The notes: generated by a model not told the origin, from the letters alone. Shown: positions 27,364 through 36,244, numbered from the stretch's first letter. The stretch is DNA of 44,529 nucleotides from JADJLQ01 sp031417835 (GCA_031417835.1 JANOWJ010000201.1:1-44529), one strand, 5' to 3'. Numbers and translations are program-made.

Positions 27364-27432
27364 GAAGTAGTAAACGATGATAAATATTAGATAATAACAA
27401 AACTACCCGTTTTTTTTTAAACTCCTTCGTAC

Positions 27433-28311
27433 TTATCTAGGAGATCGAAGACTAACTGCCAGCGAGTCCTGCCAAAATGGAATCTGAGGATCAAACGAGT
27501 GTTTAATTTTAGCCAAGTTAAATACACTGTATTGTGGCCGCGGGGCTGGCCTCGGATACGCAGTGCTCGGCACTGGCTCAACAACACAAGCTAACCCGCT
27601 GATTTTTATTATTTCAGATGCAAAATCAAACCATGATATAACTCCTTGATTAGCAAAATTATATATACCATATTGAGCTTGGATTTCTGAAGGTTCTAAT
27701 ATGGATGACAATATCTTTATCGTAGCTTGGACGAGATCAGGGGTATAGGTAGGAGCGCCAATTTGATCATTAACCACTTTTATATTTGATTTTTCCTTAG
27801 CCAATTTCAGGATCGTGTTGACAAAATTCTGACCTTGATCTGCATATACCCACGAAGTCCTGATGACTACAGTTCGAGCGTGATGATATAAAGCCACTTG
27901 CTCGCCCAGGTACTTTGAAATGGCGTATATGCTTTTTGGATTGCATGGGTCTGCCTCAGAGTAGGGTGTAGTCTGCCCATTATCGTAGACATAATCTGAT
28001 GAATAGTGGAGTAGGGGAATGTTGGCCAAAGCACATGCTTTGGCGAGTTGTTTTGGACCGTCTACATTGATAGACCAAGCTGCTGGAGCATTAGATTGGG
28101 CGAGGTCTACGGCGGTGTACGCGGCACAATTTACCACGGCATCCACACCAGCGGTCATGACCTTTAAAACTTCAGTGGAATCGCAGATATCGAGGTCTTG
28201 GTGACTTTTGGCGATAGCGACAAAATCTTGACGATCATTTAATGATTTTACGAGTTGTTGGCCTACTTGTCCAGAAGCTCCCGTTACCAAAATTCGAAAT
28301 TTGACTACCAT
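27433..28311 (-). CDS. rfbD: dTDP-4-dehydrorhamnose reductase
   Basis: The 292-aa short-chain dehydrogenase performs the last, NAD(P)H-dependent step of dTDP-L-rhamnose synthesis. The nucleotide-binding GASGQVG lies at 11-17, an SSD segment at 104-106, and the catalytic YAISK (Tyr129, Lys133) is intact. Its start overlaps the end of rfbC by 7 nt, which shows translational coupling. rfbA and rfbB are not in the window. Rhamnose would supply the surface polysaccharide, possibly including the anchor for T9SS cargo; the latter is speculation. Confidence 0.95.
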   Translation of the reverse strand: MVVKFRILVTGASGQVGQQLVKSLNDRQDFVAIAKSHQDLDICDSTEVLKVMTAGVDAVVNCAAYTAVDLAQSNAPAAWSINVDGPKQLAKACALANIPLLHYSSDYVYDNGQTTPYSEADPCNPKSIYAISKYLGEQVALYHHARTVVIRTSWVYADQGQNFVNTILKLAKEKSNIKVVNDQIGAPTYTPDLVQATIKILSSILEPSEIQAQYGIYNFANQGVISWFDFASEIIKISGLACVVEPVPSTAYPRPAPRPQYSVFNLAKIKHSFDPQIPFWQDSLAVSLRSPR

Positions 28312-28859
28312 AAATGATTCAGATCACGCAATGAAGGCAATACAAGATCTTTGGTGGAAATCTGGATTGGCACATCTAATGTTGGCCATTGAATATTGAT
28401 GTCCAAATCATCATATCTAACTCCGCCCTCAGCTGAAGGATGATAATATTGATCGCATTTATAAATAAAAATGGCAGATTCGCTTAAGACCAGGTAACCG
28501 TGAGCAAATCCAGCAGGAACAAAAAATAACTCGCAGCGCGTTGCAGTAAGCTCAACGGCGACATATTGACCAAAAGTGGGTGATTGTCGTCGTACATCCA
28601 CTGCGATATCTAATACGTTTCCTTGGGTCACTCTGACCAATTTGGATTGTGCGTATGGGGGGTGTTGGAAATGTAGGCCCCTCAGGGTGCCTTTATTGGA
28701 AAAGGCCTGATTATCTTGCACAAAATCACAAGTAATACCAGCCTCGCATAAATCTTTTTTTGAATAGGACTCAAAAAAATACCCCCGGCTATCCGTAAAC
28801 AGTTTGGGTGTTATCAGAAGAGGTCCTTCGATTCCAAACCGCGTCGCGTCAAAAACCAT
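28305..28859 (-). CDS. rfbC: dTDP-4-dehydrorhamnose 3,5-epimerase
   Basis: The 184-aa cupin converts dTDP-4-keto-6-deoxyglucose to dTDP-4-keto-L-rhamnose. The signature RGLHFQ (60-65, catalytic His63), DVRRQSPTFGQY, FVPAGFAHGYLVL and IYKCDQYYHPSAEGGVRYDD (with the catalytic Tyr133) are present. Length is normal. It starts 7 nt after der and overlaps rfbD, forming the middle of a tight leftward operon. Confidence 0.96.
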   Translation of the reverse strand: MVFDATRFGIEGPLLITPKLFTDSRGYFFESYSKKDLCEAGITCDFVQDNQAFSNKGTLRGLHFQHPPYAQSKLVRVTQGNVLDIAVDVRRQSPTFGQYVAVELTATRCELFFVPAGFAHGYLVLSESAIFIYKCDQYYHPSAEGGVRYDDLDINIQWPTLDVPIQISTKDLVLPSLRDLNHLW

Positions 28860-28866
28860 AAAGTTA

Positions 28867-30171
28867 TTATTCCTTAAAAAATAATGAAATAGGTAATCCT
28901 GTTAAATTATATCGCTCACGAAGTTGATTTTCCAGATATTGTTTGTAATTACTTTGTACGTAATCAGGATTATTGCAAAAAAATCCAAACGCGGGATAAG
29001 TCTTAGGTATTTGGGTCAAAAACTTAATTTTAACTAGTTTCCCCCTATATGGTTGGGGTGGATTTTTTGCCGTGACCTCCGCTAAAAATTCATTGAGATC
29101 GGATGTTTTGAATTTTTGTTTTCTACGCTCACATACATCCATGGCCGTTTCGACTACTTGAAAAATCCTTTGTTTATTTTGAGCTGAAATAAATAAAATC
29201 GGAATGTCATTAAATGGTGCAAATTTATGTTTCAATACTTTTTCATATTGATGCATGGTATTGGTCTCTTTTTCTACCAAGTCCCATTTGTTGACCAAAA
29301 TCACCACACCCTTATGTTTTTTAATCGCCAGATTAAATAAATTTGAATCTTGAGCTTCAACCCCAGTCTGAGCATCTATCATCAGTAAACAGACATCACA
29401 TTCTTCAAGGCTTCGAATGGCCCGAATGACAGAATAAAACTCTAAGTCTTCATGCACTTTGGTCTTGCGTCGGATTCCAGCCGTATCGACCAATAAGAAG
29501 TGCTTACCAAATTTATTATATTCAGTATGGATGGCATCTCTGGTCGTGCCCGGGATATCAGTCACGATATTGCGATCTTCCCCGATCAGCGAATTTAATA
29601 GAGTAGACTTACCCACATTGGGTTGGCCTATGATGGCGATTTGAGGTAATTCATTGACGAATTCTTCGCTGACAGGTACCTCCAGTACTTCCACGATATC
29701 ATCCAGAATCTCACCGACTCCAGTGCCGCTGATAGACGAGAGAAAGTAGGTGTTTTCAAACCCAAGTCCATAAAACTCATTTGCCAATAACATTCTTTGG
29801 TGGTTATCCACTTTATTGACTGCCAGGTAAACCTTTTTTTTGGATCTCCGAAGTAAATCAGCTACTTGTTCATCCAAATCAGTGATCCCAGTGAGGACAT
29901 CAACCATAAAAATAATGACACTGGCTTCATCAATAGCTAATTTCACTTGTTGGCGAATGGCCTTTTCAAAAACATCCTCAGAGTTTTTAACAAATCCACC
30001 CGTATCAACGATCGTAAATGATTTTCCATTCCATTCACTTGTGCCGTAGATACGATCGCGAGTGACACCACTAGTGTCATCTATGATGGCTTGTCTTTCG
30101 CCAAATAAACGATTAAACAAGGTTGATTTACCCACATTGGGCCTGCCGACAATTGCTACTATATTACTCAT
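28867..30171 (-). CDS. der: Ribosome-associated GTPase Der (EngA)
   Basis: The 434-aa protein has two GTPase domains in tandem and a C-terminal KH-like domain, the layout unique to Der, which acts in 50S subunit assembly. First domain: GRPNVGKS (9-16), DTGG (56-59), NKVD (119-122). Second domain: GQPNVGKS (182-189), DTAG and NKWD. The C-terminal part contains NPPQPYRGKLVKIKF, typical of the family. It follows era by 16 nt on the same strand, so two assembly GTPases are co-transcribed. Confidence 0.97.
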   Translation of the reverse strand: MSNIVAIVGRPNVGKSTLFNRLFGERQAIIDDTSGVTRDRIYGTSEWNGKSFTIVDTGGFVKNSEDVFEKAIRQQVKLAIDEASVIIFMVDVLTGITDLDEQVADLLRRSKKKVYLAVNKVDNHQRMLLANEFYGLGFENTYFLSSISGTGVGEILDDIVEVLEVPVSEEFVNELPQIAIIGQPNVGKSTLLNSLIGEDRNIVTDIPGTTRDAIHTEYNKFGKHFLLVDTAGIRRKTKVHEDLEFYSVIRAIRSLEECDVCLLMIDAQTGVEAQDSNLFNLAIKKHKGVVILVNKWDLVEKETNTMHQYEKVLKHKFAPFNDIPILFISAQNKQRIFQVVETAMDVCERRKQKFKTSDLNEFLAEVTAKNPPQPYRGKLVKIKFLTQIPKTYPAFGFFCNNPDYVQSNYKQYLENQLRERYNLTGLPISLFFKE

Positions 30172-30187
30172 GAGGGGTGGACTAAGG

Positions 30188-31078
30188 TTAATAACCGTAT
30201 TTTTTAAGCACTTCAGGATTGTTGCGCCAGTTCTTTTCTGTTTTTATCTGTAGATCAAGATAGACTTGGTGGCCTAAAAAATCTTCAATTTTTTGTCGAG
30301 CCTGAATTCCTAAATCTTTGATATTCTTTCCCTGTTGACCTAGTAAAATAGCCTTCTGACTGTCCCGTTCTACAATGATATATACGTGAATTTTTGCAAA
30401 TGGTTTGTCATCATTGATCGTGTCTTTAAAGTCTTGAACTTGCACTTCACACGAGTAAGGGATCTCATCATAATAACTTTCAAAAATGGTCTCCCGGATC
30501 AGTTCAGCTATAAAAAAGCGGTCATGACGATCGCTTAAATCTTCTTTTGGAAAGTATGCAGGACCTTCTGGGAGTGTTTCTAATATAGCCTGCATTAATT
30601 CAGGGATACCCTTGGAGGTTAAGGCAGAAACAATAAATTTTGCTTTAAACTCAAATTTTTCACCCCATTCTGATGCCGCTTTTTCACATTTTGCTTTACC
30701 AAAAAGATCTGATTTGTTCACAATCAGCATTACCGGGGTTTTGGTTTTACTCAAAGCATTTATGGCCTCTGCATCTACTGTTGCATCAGGGGAAGTACAA
30801 CAAAGGATCAGATCTGCGTCGTGTACACCCGAATGCGCGAGCATATTCATGCGCTCCTGGAGCTTATATTGAGGCTCTTTGATCATGCCCGGAGCATCAG
30901 AAAATACTACCTGGTGCTCGGCGTCGTTATGAATGATAAATATGCGATGTCGGGTAGTTTGTGGTCTATCCGTGATGATGGCTAATTTATGTCCGCATAA
31001 GGCTTTGACAAGGCTCGATTTGCCTACATTAGGTTGTCCGAATAAATGAACAAAGCCGGAATGGTGTTTCGCTGACAT
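30188..31078 (-). CDS. era: GTPase Era
   Basis: The 296-aa protein binds 16S rRNA and helps 30S maturation. The N-terminal GTPase motifs are GQPNVGKS (14-21), DAPG (61-64) and NKSD (121-124). The C-terminal KH domain contains ERDSQKAILLGQQGKNIK, the usual Era signature, followed by a VYLDLQIKTEKNWR ending. It is the first gene of the leftward run era-der-rfbC-rfbD-surface protein-ribE. A promoter-like sequence lies just before its start. Confidence 0.97.
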   Translation of the reverse strand: MSAKHHSGFVHLFGQPNVGKSSLVKALCGHKLAIITDRPQTTRHRIFIIHNDAEHQVVFSDAPGMIKEPQYKLQERMNMLAHSGVHDADLILCCTSPDATVDAEAINALSKTKTPVMLIVNKSDLFGKAKCEKAASEWGEKFEFKAKFIVSALTSKGIPELMQAILETLPEGPAYFPKEDLSDRHDRFFIAELIRETIFESYYDEIPYSCEVQVQDFKDTINDDKPFAKIHVYIIVERDSQKAILLGQQGKNIKDLGIQARQKIEDFLGHQVYLDLQIKTEKNWRNNPEVLKKYGY

Positions 31079-31084
31079 GGGGCG

Positions 31085-31113
31085 TAAAGATACGGTTTAC
31101 CCCCCTGATCCAA
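31085..31113 (-). promoter_or_regulatory. Probable promoter of the era operon
   Basis: On the minus strand TTG (31113-31111) and TATCTTTA (31092-31085) are spaced by 18 nt, close to the Bacteroidota pattern apart from the last base of the -7 box. The start point would be only a few nucleotides before the era ATG, giving a nearly leaderless mRNA. Confidence 0.4.
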
Positions 31114-31138
31114 GACATTCATTCATTCCAGTACCGGA

Positions 31139-31723
31139 TTAATTCCTAAGCCTCTTTTTCTGGGTGTGTATTACGTTTTCAATAGCTTGGATAATGGTCG
31201 CGGGTTCCAGTCGTCGCCAATCTATATTATTGAGTTCTTCACCAAACTGAACATAATATTGGATGCCGGACTGTTTTAGCTCTTCTTGCATATGATCCAT
31301 CACGCCTATCATGGCGACCCAACCACCTTCCTCGATCACATCTTCATGCCATTCTTCATAATAACAATCATCTGAGCTATGAAAATTCAATACATTATCC
31401 ATGATCAATACAAATCGAAAAATGCCATGTTTCTGCATTTTTTCTATCACTTTACGTTTTAAATACATGATATCATTCTGAATAGCATCATTCCACTCAC
31501 CGATAAACTCAATGATTGCAAAACCTTCCAGATAATCCACTAGTAGGATTTTGAGATAAAGGGTTTCAGAATCCATATCATCCCACTGAGGATGGATATA
31601 GTAATTATAAATGGCATGCGAATAATGAAATTCACTGTATTGTTGACCATAATATGGCGACCTGGTATCATCTGAAGCCACATATTGATCGCGCCACTTA
31701 AAATAAGGTTCGATATCCTGCAT
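31139..31723 (-). CDS. Hypothetical protein, acidic and aromatic-rich
   Basis: The 194-aa product is not one I recognise. It has no signal peptide and no membrane segment. It is rich in Asp, Glu, Tyr and Trp, with an alternation of beta strands and helices: LYLKILLVDYLEGFAIIEF, a helix DIMYLKRKVIEKMQKHG, then IFRFVLIMDNVLNFHSS and GGWVAMIGVMDHMQEEL, an alpha/beta pattern of a soluble domain. It ends in a basic tail (TQKKRLRN). It lies 60 nt upstream of era on the same strand and could be its operon partner. The divergent neighbour is the P-loop ATPase gene. Coding potential is good; function is unknown. Confidence 0.75.
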   Translation of the reverse strand: MQDIEPYFKWRDQYVASDDTRSPYYGQQYSEFHYSHAIYNYYIHPQWDDMDSETLYLKILLVDYLEGFAIIEFIGEWNDAIQNDIMYLKRKVIEKMQKHGIFRFVLIMDNVLNFHSSDDCYYEEWHEDVIEEGGWVAMIGVMDHMQEELKQSGIQYYVQFGEELNNIDWRRLEPATIIQAIENVIHTQKKRLRN

Positions 31724-31798
31724 ACTGTAATAAATCGTAAAATTGAGCTAAAATATATTCTCTTCCTGATTATTTTTATTTTTTAACTCATCTCTTTT

Positions 31799-32320
31799 AT
31801 TATCCTTAAAATCAGCATCACCGGACCAGAATCAAGTGGCAAAACCACTTTGGCTAAATGGCTATCATCCCATTATGGATGGCCACTAGCGGAAGAATAC
31901 GCCCGTCACTACCTTGAGCATCATGGCGATATCCAGGATGCAAAAGCTTTGATCAATATAGCCAAAGCACAAGTGGCCGCTGAGGACTATGCAGCAGCAG
32001 GAGACAATCATAAGGTATTGATCTGTGATTCGGACATGCTGGTATTGTATATCTGGTGTACGGATAAATTTATCAAAGTACCTCCCGCACTCTCGGCGCT
32101 CGTCAAGCACCATGCCTATGACCTGACCATGCTGTGCGTACCTGATATCCCTTGGATAGCAGATCCATACCGAGTGAATCCTCTAGATCGAGCAAGACTT
32201 TTTAACTTGTATAAGGCCGAACTTATAAAAATGGGCCGCCTATTTGTAGAGATCAAAGGTGATGAAGGACAAAGAAAACAGTTGGCAGAAAAATCAATAA
32301 CTCAGCTCCTAAAAGCGTAG
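31799..32320 (+). CDS. NadR-like AAA ATPase/kinase with non-standard start codon
   Basis: The reading frame encodes KISITGPESSGKTTLAKWL: a complete Walker A loop (GPESSGKT, encoded near 31823-31846) followed by AEEYARHYLEHHGD, the pattern of the kinase-like domain at the C-terminus of NadR. The product would be about 173 aa, the usual length. The first ATG/GTG/TTG in frame is a TTG at 31850, just after the Walker A loop, which would remove the nucleotide-binding site. An in-frame stop at 31784-31786 limits the start to ATT (31799), ATC (31802) or a similar codon. Either a rare start is used or there is an error. Stand-alone NadR-like ATPases are often near thiamin or nicotinamide riboside uptake genes, and here a TPP riboswitch and TonB receptor follow. 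Start position is uncertain. Confidence 0.75.
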   Translation: MILKISITGPESSGKTTLAKWLSSHYGWPLAEEYARHYLEHHGDIQDAKALINIAKAQVAAEDYAAAGDNHKVLICDSDMLVLYIWCTDKFIKVPPALSALVKHHAYDLTMLCVPDIPWIADPYRVNPLDRARLFNLYKAELIKMGRLFVEIKGDEGQRKQLAEKSITQLLKA

Positions 32321-32328
32321 TATCTTTG
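32321..32328 (+). promoter_or_regulatory. -7 promoter box before the TPP riboswitch
   Basis: TATCTTTG exactly matches TAnnTTTG and would start transcription near 32335, just before the first paired bases of the riboswitch. It begins right after the stop codon of the ATPase gene. No convincing -33 TTTG is seen. Confidence 0.5.
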
Positions 32329-32338
32329 TACTATCTCA

Positions 32339-32436
32339 CGATAACCGGGGTGCCCAATAGTCCATTTATTAATAGGATCAAAGGCTGAGATTATACCCGT
32401 CGAACCTGCTGGGTAATGCCAGAAAGGGAAGATTGC
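32339..32436 (+). promoter_or_regulatory. TPP riboswitch (THI element)
   Basis: All conserved segments of the thiamin pyrophosphate aptamer are present in order: GGGGTGCCC (32347-32355), GGCTGAGA (32383-32390), ACCCGTCGAACCTG (near 32395-32408), GGTAATGCCAG (near 32412-32422) and AGGGAA (near 32425-32430). A short P1 can form between CGAT and ATTG at the ends. CTCCGG at 32445-32450 could pair with CCGGGG at 32345-32350, giving a possible switch between aptamer and alternative fold. It controls the TonB receptor gene 42 nt downstream and should repress it when TPP is plentiful. Confidence 0.93.
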
Positions 32437-32477
32437 TGACCAAGCTCCGGAATTAATGGTTTTATTTCTAATGCTTT

Positions 32478-34898
32478 ATGAGATTCTACTTATTTATTTT
32501 CTATTTTTTGATGTTCTTGACAAATCAATTATTGAGTCAAGGTACTATACATTTATTGCTGAAAGACCCGATTGGTCAGCCCATTGAAGGGGTGATAGCT
32601 GTATCTAAAGATCAAAAAAGATCGAGTACCACAGATGTAAATGGTAAACTGCGCTGGGTATACAACACGGCTCAGGACACCATGATCCTGATGCATTTAA
32701 ATTATGTTGATAAAACGATCGTGGTTGAGCAAAGTCAAACTGTTCTTCAAGTCCGGTTGACGCCTCACGAAAACATATTAAAAGCCGCAGAGATCAGCTC
32801 TACGTGGACAAAGCCAAATTCTATCATCGTACATACTACACTCCATGAAAGCACATTAATGCAAAAGAATATGGCATTAGATGTCCCTTATCTCCTGCAG
32901 CATCTTCCCTCCACTGTATCCACATCGGATGCAGGTAATGGCATAGGTTATACTGGCATACGCATCAGAGGGTTGGACCCGACACAAATCAATGTACTGA
33001 TCAATGGTGTACCGCTCAACGATGCAGAATCTCAAAACGTATTTTGGGTAGACCTTCCAGATTTGATCGCATCAGCATCTGCTGTGCAGGTGCAACGGGG
33101 CATAGGATTATCAGGTTCTGGACAAGTAGCGTTTGGGTCTTCCATACTAATCAACACCAATAAATTTAGTCTTAAACCCTTTATGACTGTAGAGTTAGGC
33201 GCAGGCAGCTTCAATACCTATAAATCTAGCTTAGCATTCGGCACTGGCAACATAAAAAATAATTGGAATATTCAAGGCCGATTGTCCATGTTGCGCTCCG
33301 CAGGATATATCGACCGAGCCAGTACTCAGCTATGGTCTGGCAGTATGTCTATATCCAATATCACTGCGAAACGATCTTTGAGATGGCATCTGTTTGATGG
33401 GCTAGAAAAAACATACCAGGCCTGGTATGGTGTACCTATACAATATATCGAGTCGAATAATAGGACTTATAATGCAGCAGGGACCGAAAAATCAGGCAGT
33501 CCACATGCCAATCAAATAGATCGATATCGACAGACTCATCTTCAATTCATTCATAATGAAATGATAGCTAGGTCATGGTCTATGCAAAACATTGTCCACT
33601 ACACGCCTGGTCAAGGCTACTTTGAAGAATACAAATCAGATCAATTGCCCATAGACTACCTATTAAAAGGCATAGACCCCATAGATCTGGTACGAAGAAG
33701 GAATTTGAATAACGATTTTTTTGGCACTATCCATTCAGCACACTATACAGGTGCCCCGTTTGATATTCAATTTGGAGTATCGTGGAATACATACTTGGGT
33801 AGACACTTTGGTGAAGTAATAGAAACAGATCTGACCAAACTCCAGGTGCCCACGCGATATTATGACCATAAGGCTTCCAAACGGTCAGCCATGGCATTTG
33901 GTAAATTGGAGTATCAGTTAGGGTTGTTGCAAGTCATAGGGGATATACAATATCGTACACTTAGGTATCAATACGTACCAGAACATATTCAAGCTAATAC
34001 CACCGAAACGGTCAACCATGAATTTTTAAATCCCAAGGTAGGACTAGCGATGCAGATGGATGGCAATAACCAATTGTATCTGTTCAGCGGTCTAGCACAT
34101 CGAGAACCCGGGAGAGAGGATTATATCAAAGCGGGTAACATTTTTCCTAAAGTAGAAAAGGTCTGGGATAATGAACTTGGCTGGAGGTGGCTGAGCTCGC
34201 AACTTACATTTGAACAAAATTTATATTATATGTCTTACCGTAATCAATTGGTCCCTACTGGCCAACTGAATGATGTCGGCGCCTACATTCGTAGCAATGT
34301 TGCGTCTTCTTATCGATTGGGCTCTGAAACTTCCATTCAATGGAAAGTACATAAAATAGGCTCGATCAGCGGCAATATAAATTTGTCTCAAAACAGAACA
34401 AGGTCGTTGACAGAATTTATAGACGATTGGGACACCGGAACACAAGAGTCCATGATTCTATTTGATAAACCGATTGCTTATTCACCAAATCAAATAATTA
34501 ACATGAGTGCGCAAATCAATATTTTAAACCAAGCTATAACTTCTCACCAGCATCGTCTGGACTTTGAGATGCAAGGCCAAAGCATAGGTAGTCAGTATTT
34601 GGATGGCACAGGGTCTAAGTATTCCCAACTTAAAGGGTATCAAGTGATCAATACTCAGTTGTACTATACAGTATCCAAAAAAAACAAACCAATATTTGAC
34701 ATCAGATTGCAAGTCAATAATCTATGGAACAACCAATATGAATCCAATGGATGGATCTATCGATTTAAGTCTCCGGGCTACAATCCATTACCGGATGATC
34801 CTTATACTGCGTTAGAAGGTGGGGACCAATACCATCAAAAAGGATTGTTTCCTCAAGCTGGAAGACATGCTTTTATAGGGCTTAGAATTTTCTTGTAA
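32478..34898 (+). CDS. TonB-dependent receptor under TPP riboswitch control (probable thiamin uptake)
   Basis: The 806-aa outer-membrane protein has a signal peptide (1-21), a carboxypeptidase-regulatory-like domain (about 23-93, IHLLLKDPIGQPIEGVI), a plug (about 120-228, with IRIRGLDPTQINVLINGVPLND and VQVQRGIGLSGSG) and a 22-strand-type barrel ending in the aromatic strand HAFIGLRIFL. It imports a substrate with TonB-ExbBD energy. The upstream TPP riboswitch shows the substrate is most likely thiamin or a precursor; that link is well established for Bacteroidota. No inner-membrane thiamin transporter (PnuT type) follows; the next gene faces the other way with 9 nt between. The ATG at 32478 fits the signal peptide. 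Confidence 0.92.
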   Translation: MRFYLFIFYFLMFLTNQLLSQGTIHLLLKDPIGQPIEGVIAVSKDQKRSSTTDVNGKLRWVYNTAQDTMILMHLNYVDKTIVVEQSQTVLQVRLTPHENILKAAEISSTWTKPNSIIVHTTLHESTLMQKNMALDVPYLLQHLPSTVSTSDAGNGIGYTGIRIRGLDPTQINVLINGVPLNDAESQNVFWVDLPDLIASASAVQVQRGIGLSGSGQVAFGSSILINTNKFSLKPFMTVELGAGSFNTYKSSLAFGTGNIKNNWNIQGRLSMLRSAGYIDRASTQLWSGSMSISNITAKRSLRWHLFDGLEKTYQAWYGVPIQYIESNNRTYNAAGTEKSGSPHANQIDRYRQTHLQFIHNEMIARSWSMQNIVHYTPGQGYFEEYKSDQLPIDYLLKGIDPIDLVRRRNLNNDFFGTIHSAHYTGAPFDIQFGVSWNTYLGRHFGEVIETDLTKLQVPTRYYDHKASKRSAMAFGKLEYQLGLLQVIGDIQYRTLRYQYVPEHIQANTTETVNHEFLNPKVGLAMQMDGNNQLYLFSGLAHREPGREDYIKAGNIFPKVEKVWDNELGWRWLSSQLTFEQNLYYMSYRNQLVPTGQLNDVGAYIRSNVASSYRLGSETSIQWKVHKIGSISGNINLSQNRTRSLTEFIDDWDTGTQESMILFDKPIAYSPNQIINMSAQINILNQAITSHQHRLDFEMQGQSIGSQYLDGTGSKYSQLKGYQVINTQLYYTVSKKNKPIFDIRLQVNNLWNNQYESNGWIYRFKSPGYNPLPDDPYTALEGGDQYHQKGLFPQAGRHAFIGLRIFL

Positions 34899-34907
34899 AA
34901 TTGGTTT

Positions 34908-35525
34908 CTAAAACTTATACGTAAAACCCAATCGATATACCAGAGGCAATTCCGTACTCTGACTATCTGCCATGAGATCATATAATAAATAAATCTCAGA
35001 GCTAAATAGTCCACCGCTGGTGTAGCCAAGTCCGACCAAAAATTGATTGTCACCAAATCGCTCAGAAATTAATTTGGTGCCCGAGGCATCGAAACCTACA
35101 GGATAAACTCTGTTGATATAACTGAGCTCAGTATGAGCGAATAAAATCCTCATAATTTTAGCTCGTGCAAATATACCAGCACCATAGTCTAGCCCATTGA
35201 ATTTTACAATAGGGCCATTAAATTGGGGGCGGAATCTGCCATTCGTATACTGAAATTCAACTCTGGGTCCAATTGAAAATATATTGTTTATTTTATATGC
35301 CATCATTGGCGAAAGACCAACACTAAAACTATTGCCATTTAGCCCGGCCAATCCACCTGAAAATGAAATGCCAAATCCACCACCATACCAAAGTCGATCA
35401 GTGAATGAATTTGATTTCTCCTTTGTTGCGACTGGCCTTCTGGATCGACTGGATACCTGAGCCAAGATAGATTGTACGCCGAGCGTCATAAGTAATAAAA
35501 AACTGATAAGTCGGACTCGATTCAT
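34908..35525 (-). CDS. Small outer-membrane beta-barrel protein
   Basis: The product has 205 aa from ATG at 35525; ATG at 35531 and GTG at 35540 are possible earlier starts. A signal peptide (MNRVRLISFLLLMTLGVQSILAQ) is followed by a basic, Ser/Arg-rich linker and alternating glycine and aromatic strands (LWYGGGFGISFSGGLAGLN, YGAGIFARAKIMRILF, FLVGLGYTSGGLFSSEIYLLYDL) ending in the C-terminal Phe typical of barrels (RLGFTYKF). It is about the size of an 8-strand porin family. Function is unknown. It lies 41 nt downstream of cmk and may be co-transcribed. It faces the TonB receptor gene end to end. Confidence 0.8.
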   Translation of the reverse strand: MNRVRLISFLLLMTLGVQSILAQVSSRSRRPVATKEKSNSFTDRLWYGGGFGISFSGGLAGLNGNSFSVGLSPMMAYKINNIFSIGPRVEFQYTNGRFRPQFNGPIVKFNGLDYGAGIFARAKIMRILFAHTELSYINRVYPVGFDASGTKLISERFGDNQFLVGLGYTSGGLFSSEIYLLYDLMADSQSTELPLVYRLGFTYKF

Positions 35526-35566
35526 TGTCATTGTTTCCACTGATTTAATTTAAAACAAAATTAGAA

Positions 35567-36244
35567 TTATTGATTCAATATGTTATGTACCCAACCCAAC
35601 GCCAGTTCAAATTGTTCCTGTGGATTGATATATGTGTTATCTAAAACTATAGCGTCCTGTGCCAGGGTAAGCGGCGAATCTTTTCTACTAGAGTCAATGG
35701 CATCTCGTTCACTCAAATTGTAAGCGATTTCTTCTCTCGTACTTTTTATTGCTTTATGATTTAACTCAGCCCATCTGCGTTCGACCCTTACCGCCAAATC
35801 TGCCTTCATAAATATTTTAAGCTCAGCGTCAGGCATCACTTTAGTGCCGATGTCCCTACCATCCATGACGATGCCTTTTTCCTTTGCCATTGATTGCTGT
35901 TGAGCGACAAGAAATCTCCTAACTTCAGGGATCGTACTGACTGGACTGACAAAATACTGAACCTCCATCGATCTAATTTTTTCTGATACATCTTCACCAT
36001 TTACTAACGTAGCATTGCCTGCTTCTGTCCATTTGCACACGATGTGGATCTCAGGTAAAAGGTCTTTTATTTTTACTAACGAGGTATTATTAAGGCCCTT
36101 GCGGAGCGCATAGAGTGTGACTGCACGATACATGGCTCCGGTATCGATATAATGGTATGCCAGATGACGAGCGAGACCCTGAGCTAACGTGCTTTTGCCG
36201 CAAGCGGAGTACCCGTCTATCGCAATATTAATCTTTGGAGCCAT
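35567..36244 (-). CDS. cmk: Cytidylate kinase
   Basis: The 225-aa cytoplasmic enzyme phosphorylates CMP and dCMP. Features: P-loop GYSACGKS (11-18), HYIDTGAMYRAVTLYAL, a CMP-binding insert, and MDGRDIGTKVMPDAELKIF, followed by the lid segment ERRWAEL and RDAIDSSRKDSPLTLAQDA, all standard for Cmk. Length is normal. A terminator for the upstream gene lies 11 nt before its start on the same strand. Confidence 0.97.
   Translation of the reverse strand: MAPKINIAIDGYSACGKSTLAQGLARHLAYHYIDTGAMYRAVTLYALRKGLNNTSLVKIKDLLPEIHIVCKWTEAGNATLVNGEDVSEKIRSMEVQYFVSPVSTIPEVRRFLVAQQQSMAKEKGIVMDGRDIGTKVMPDAELKIFMKADLAVRVERRWAELNHKAIKSTREEIAYNLSERDAIDSSRKDSPLTLAQDAIVLDNTYINPQEQFELALGWVHNILNQ

Noticed and set aside
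31850..32320. Taking the TTG at 31850 as the start of the ATPase
   Set aside because: This would delete the Walker A motif, which is intact and in frame just upstream.
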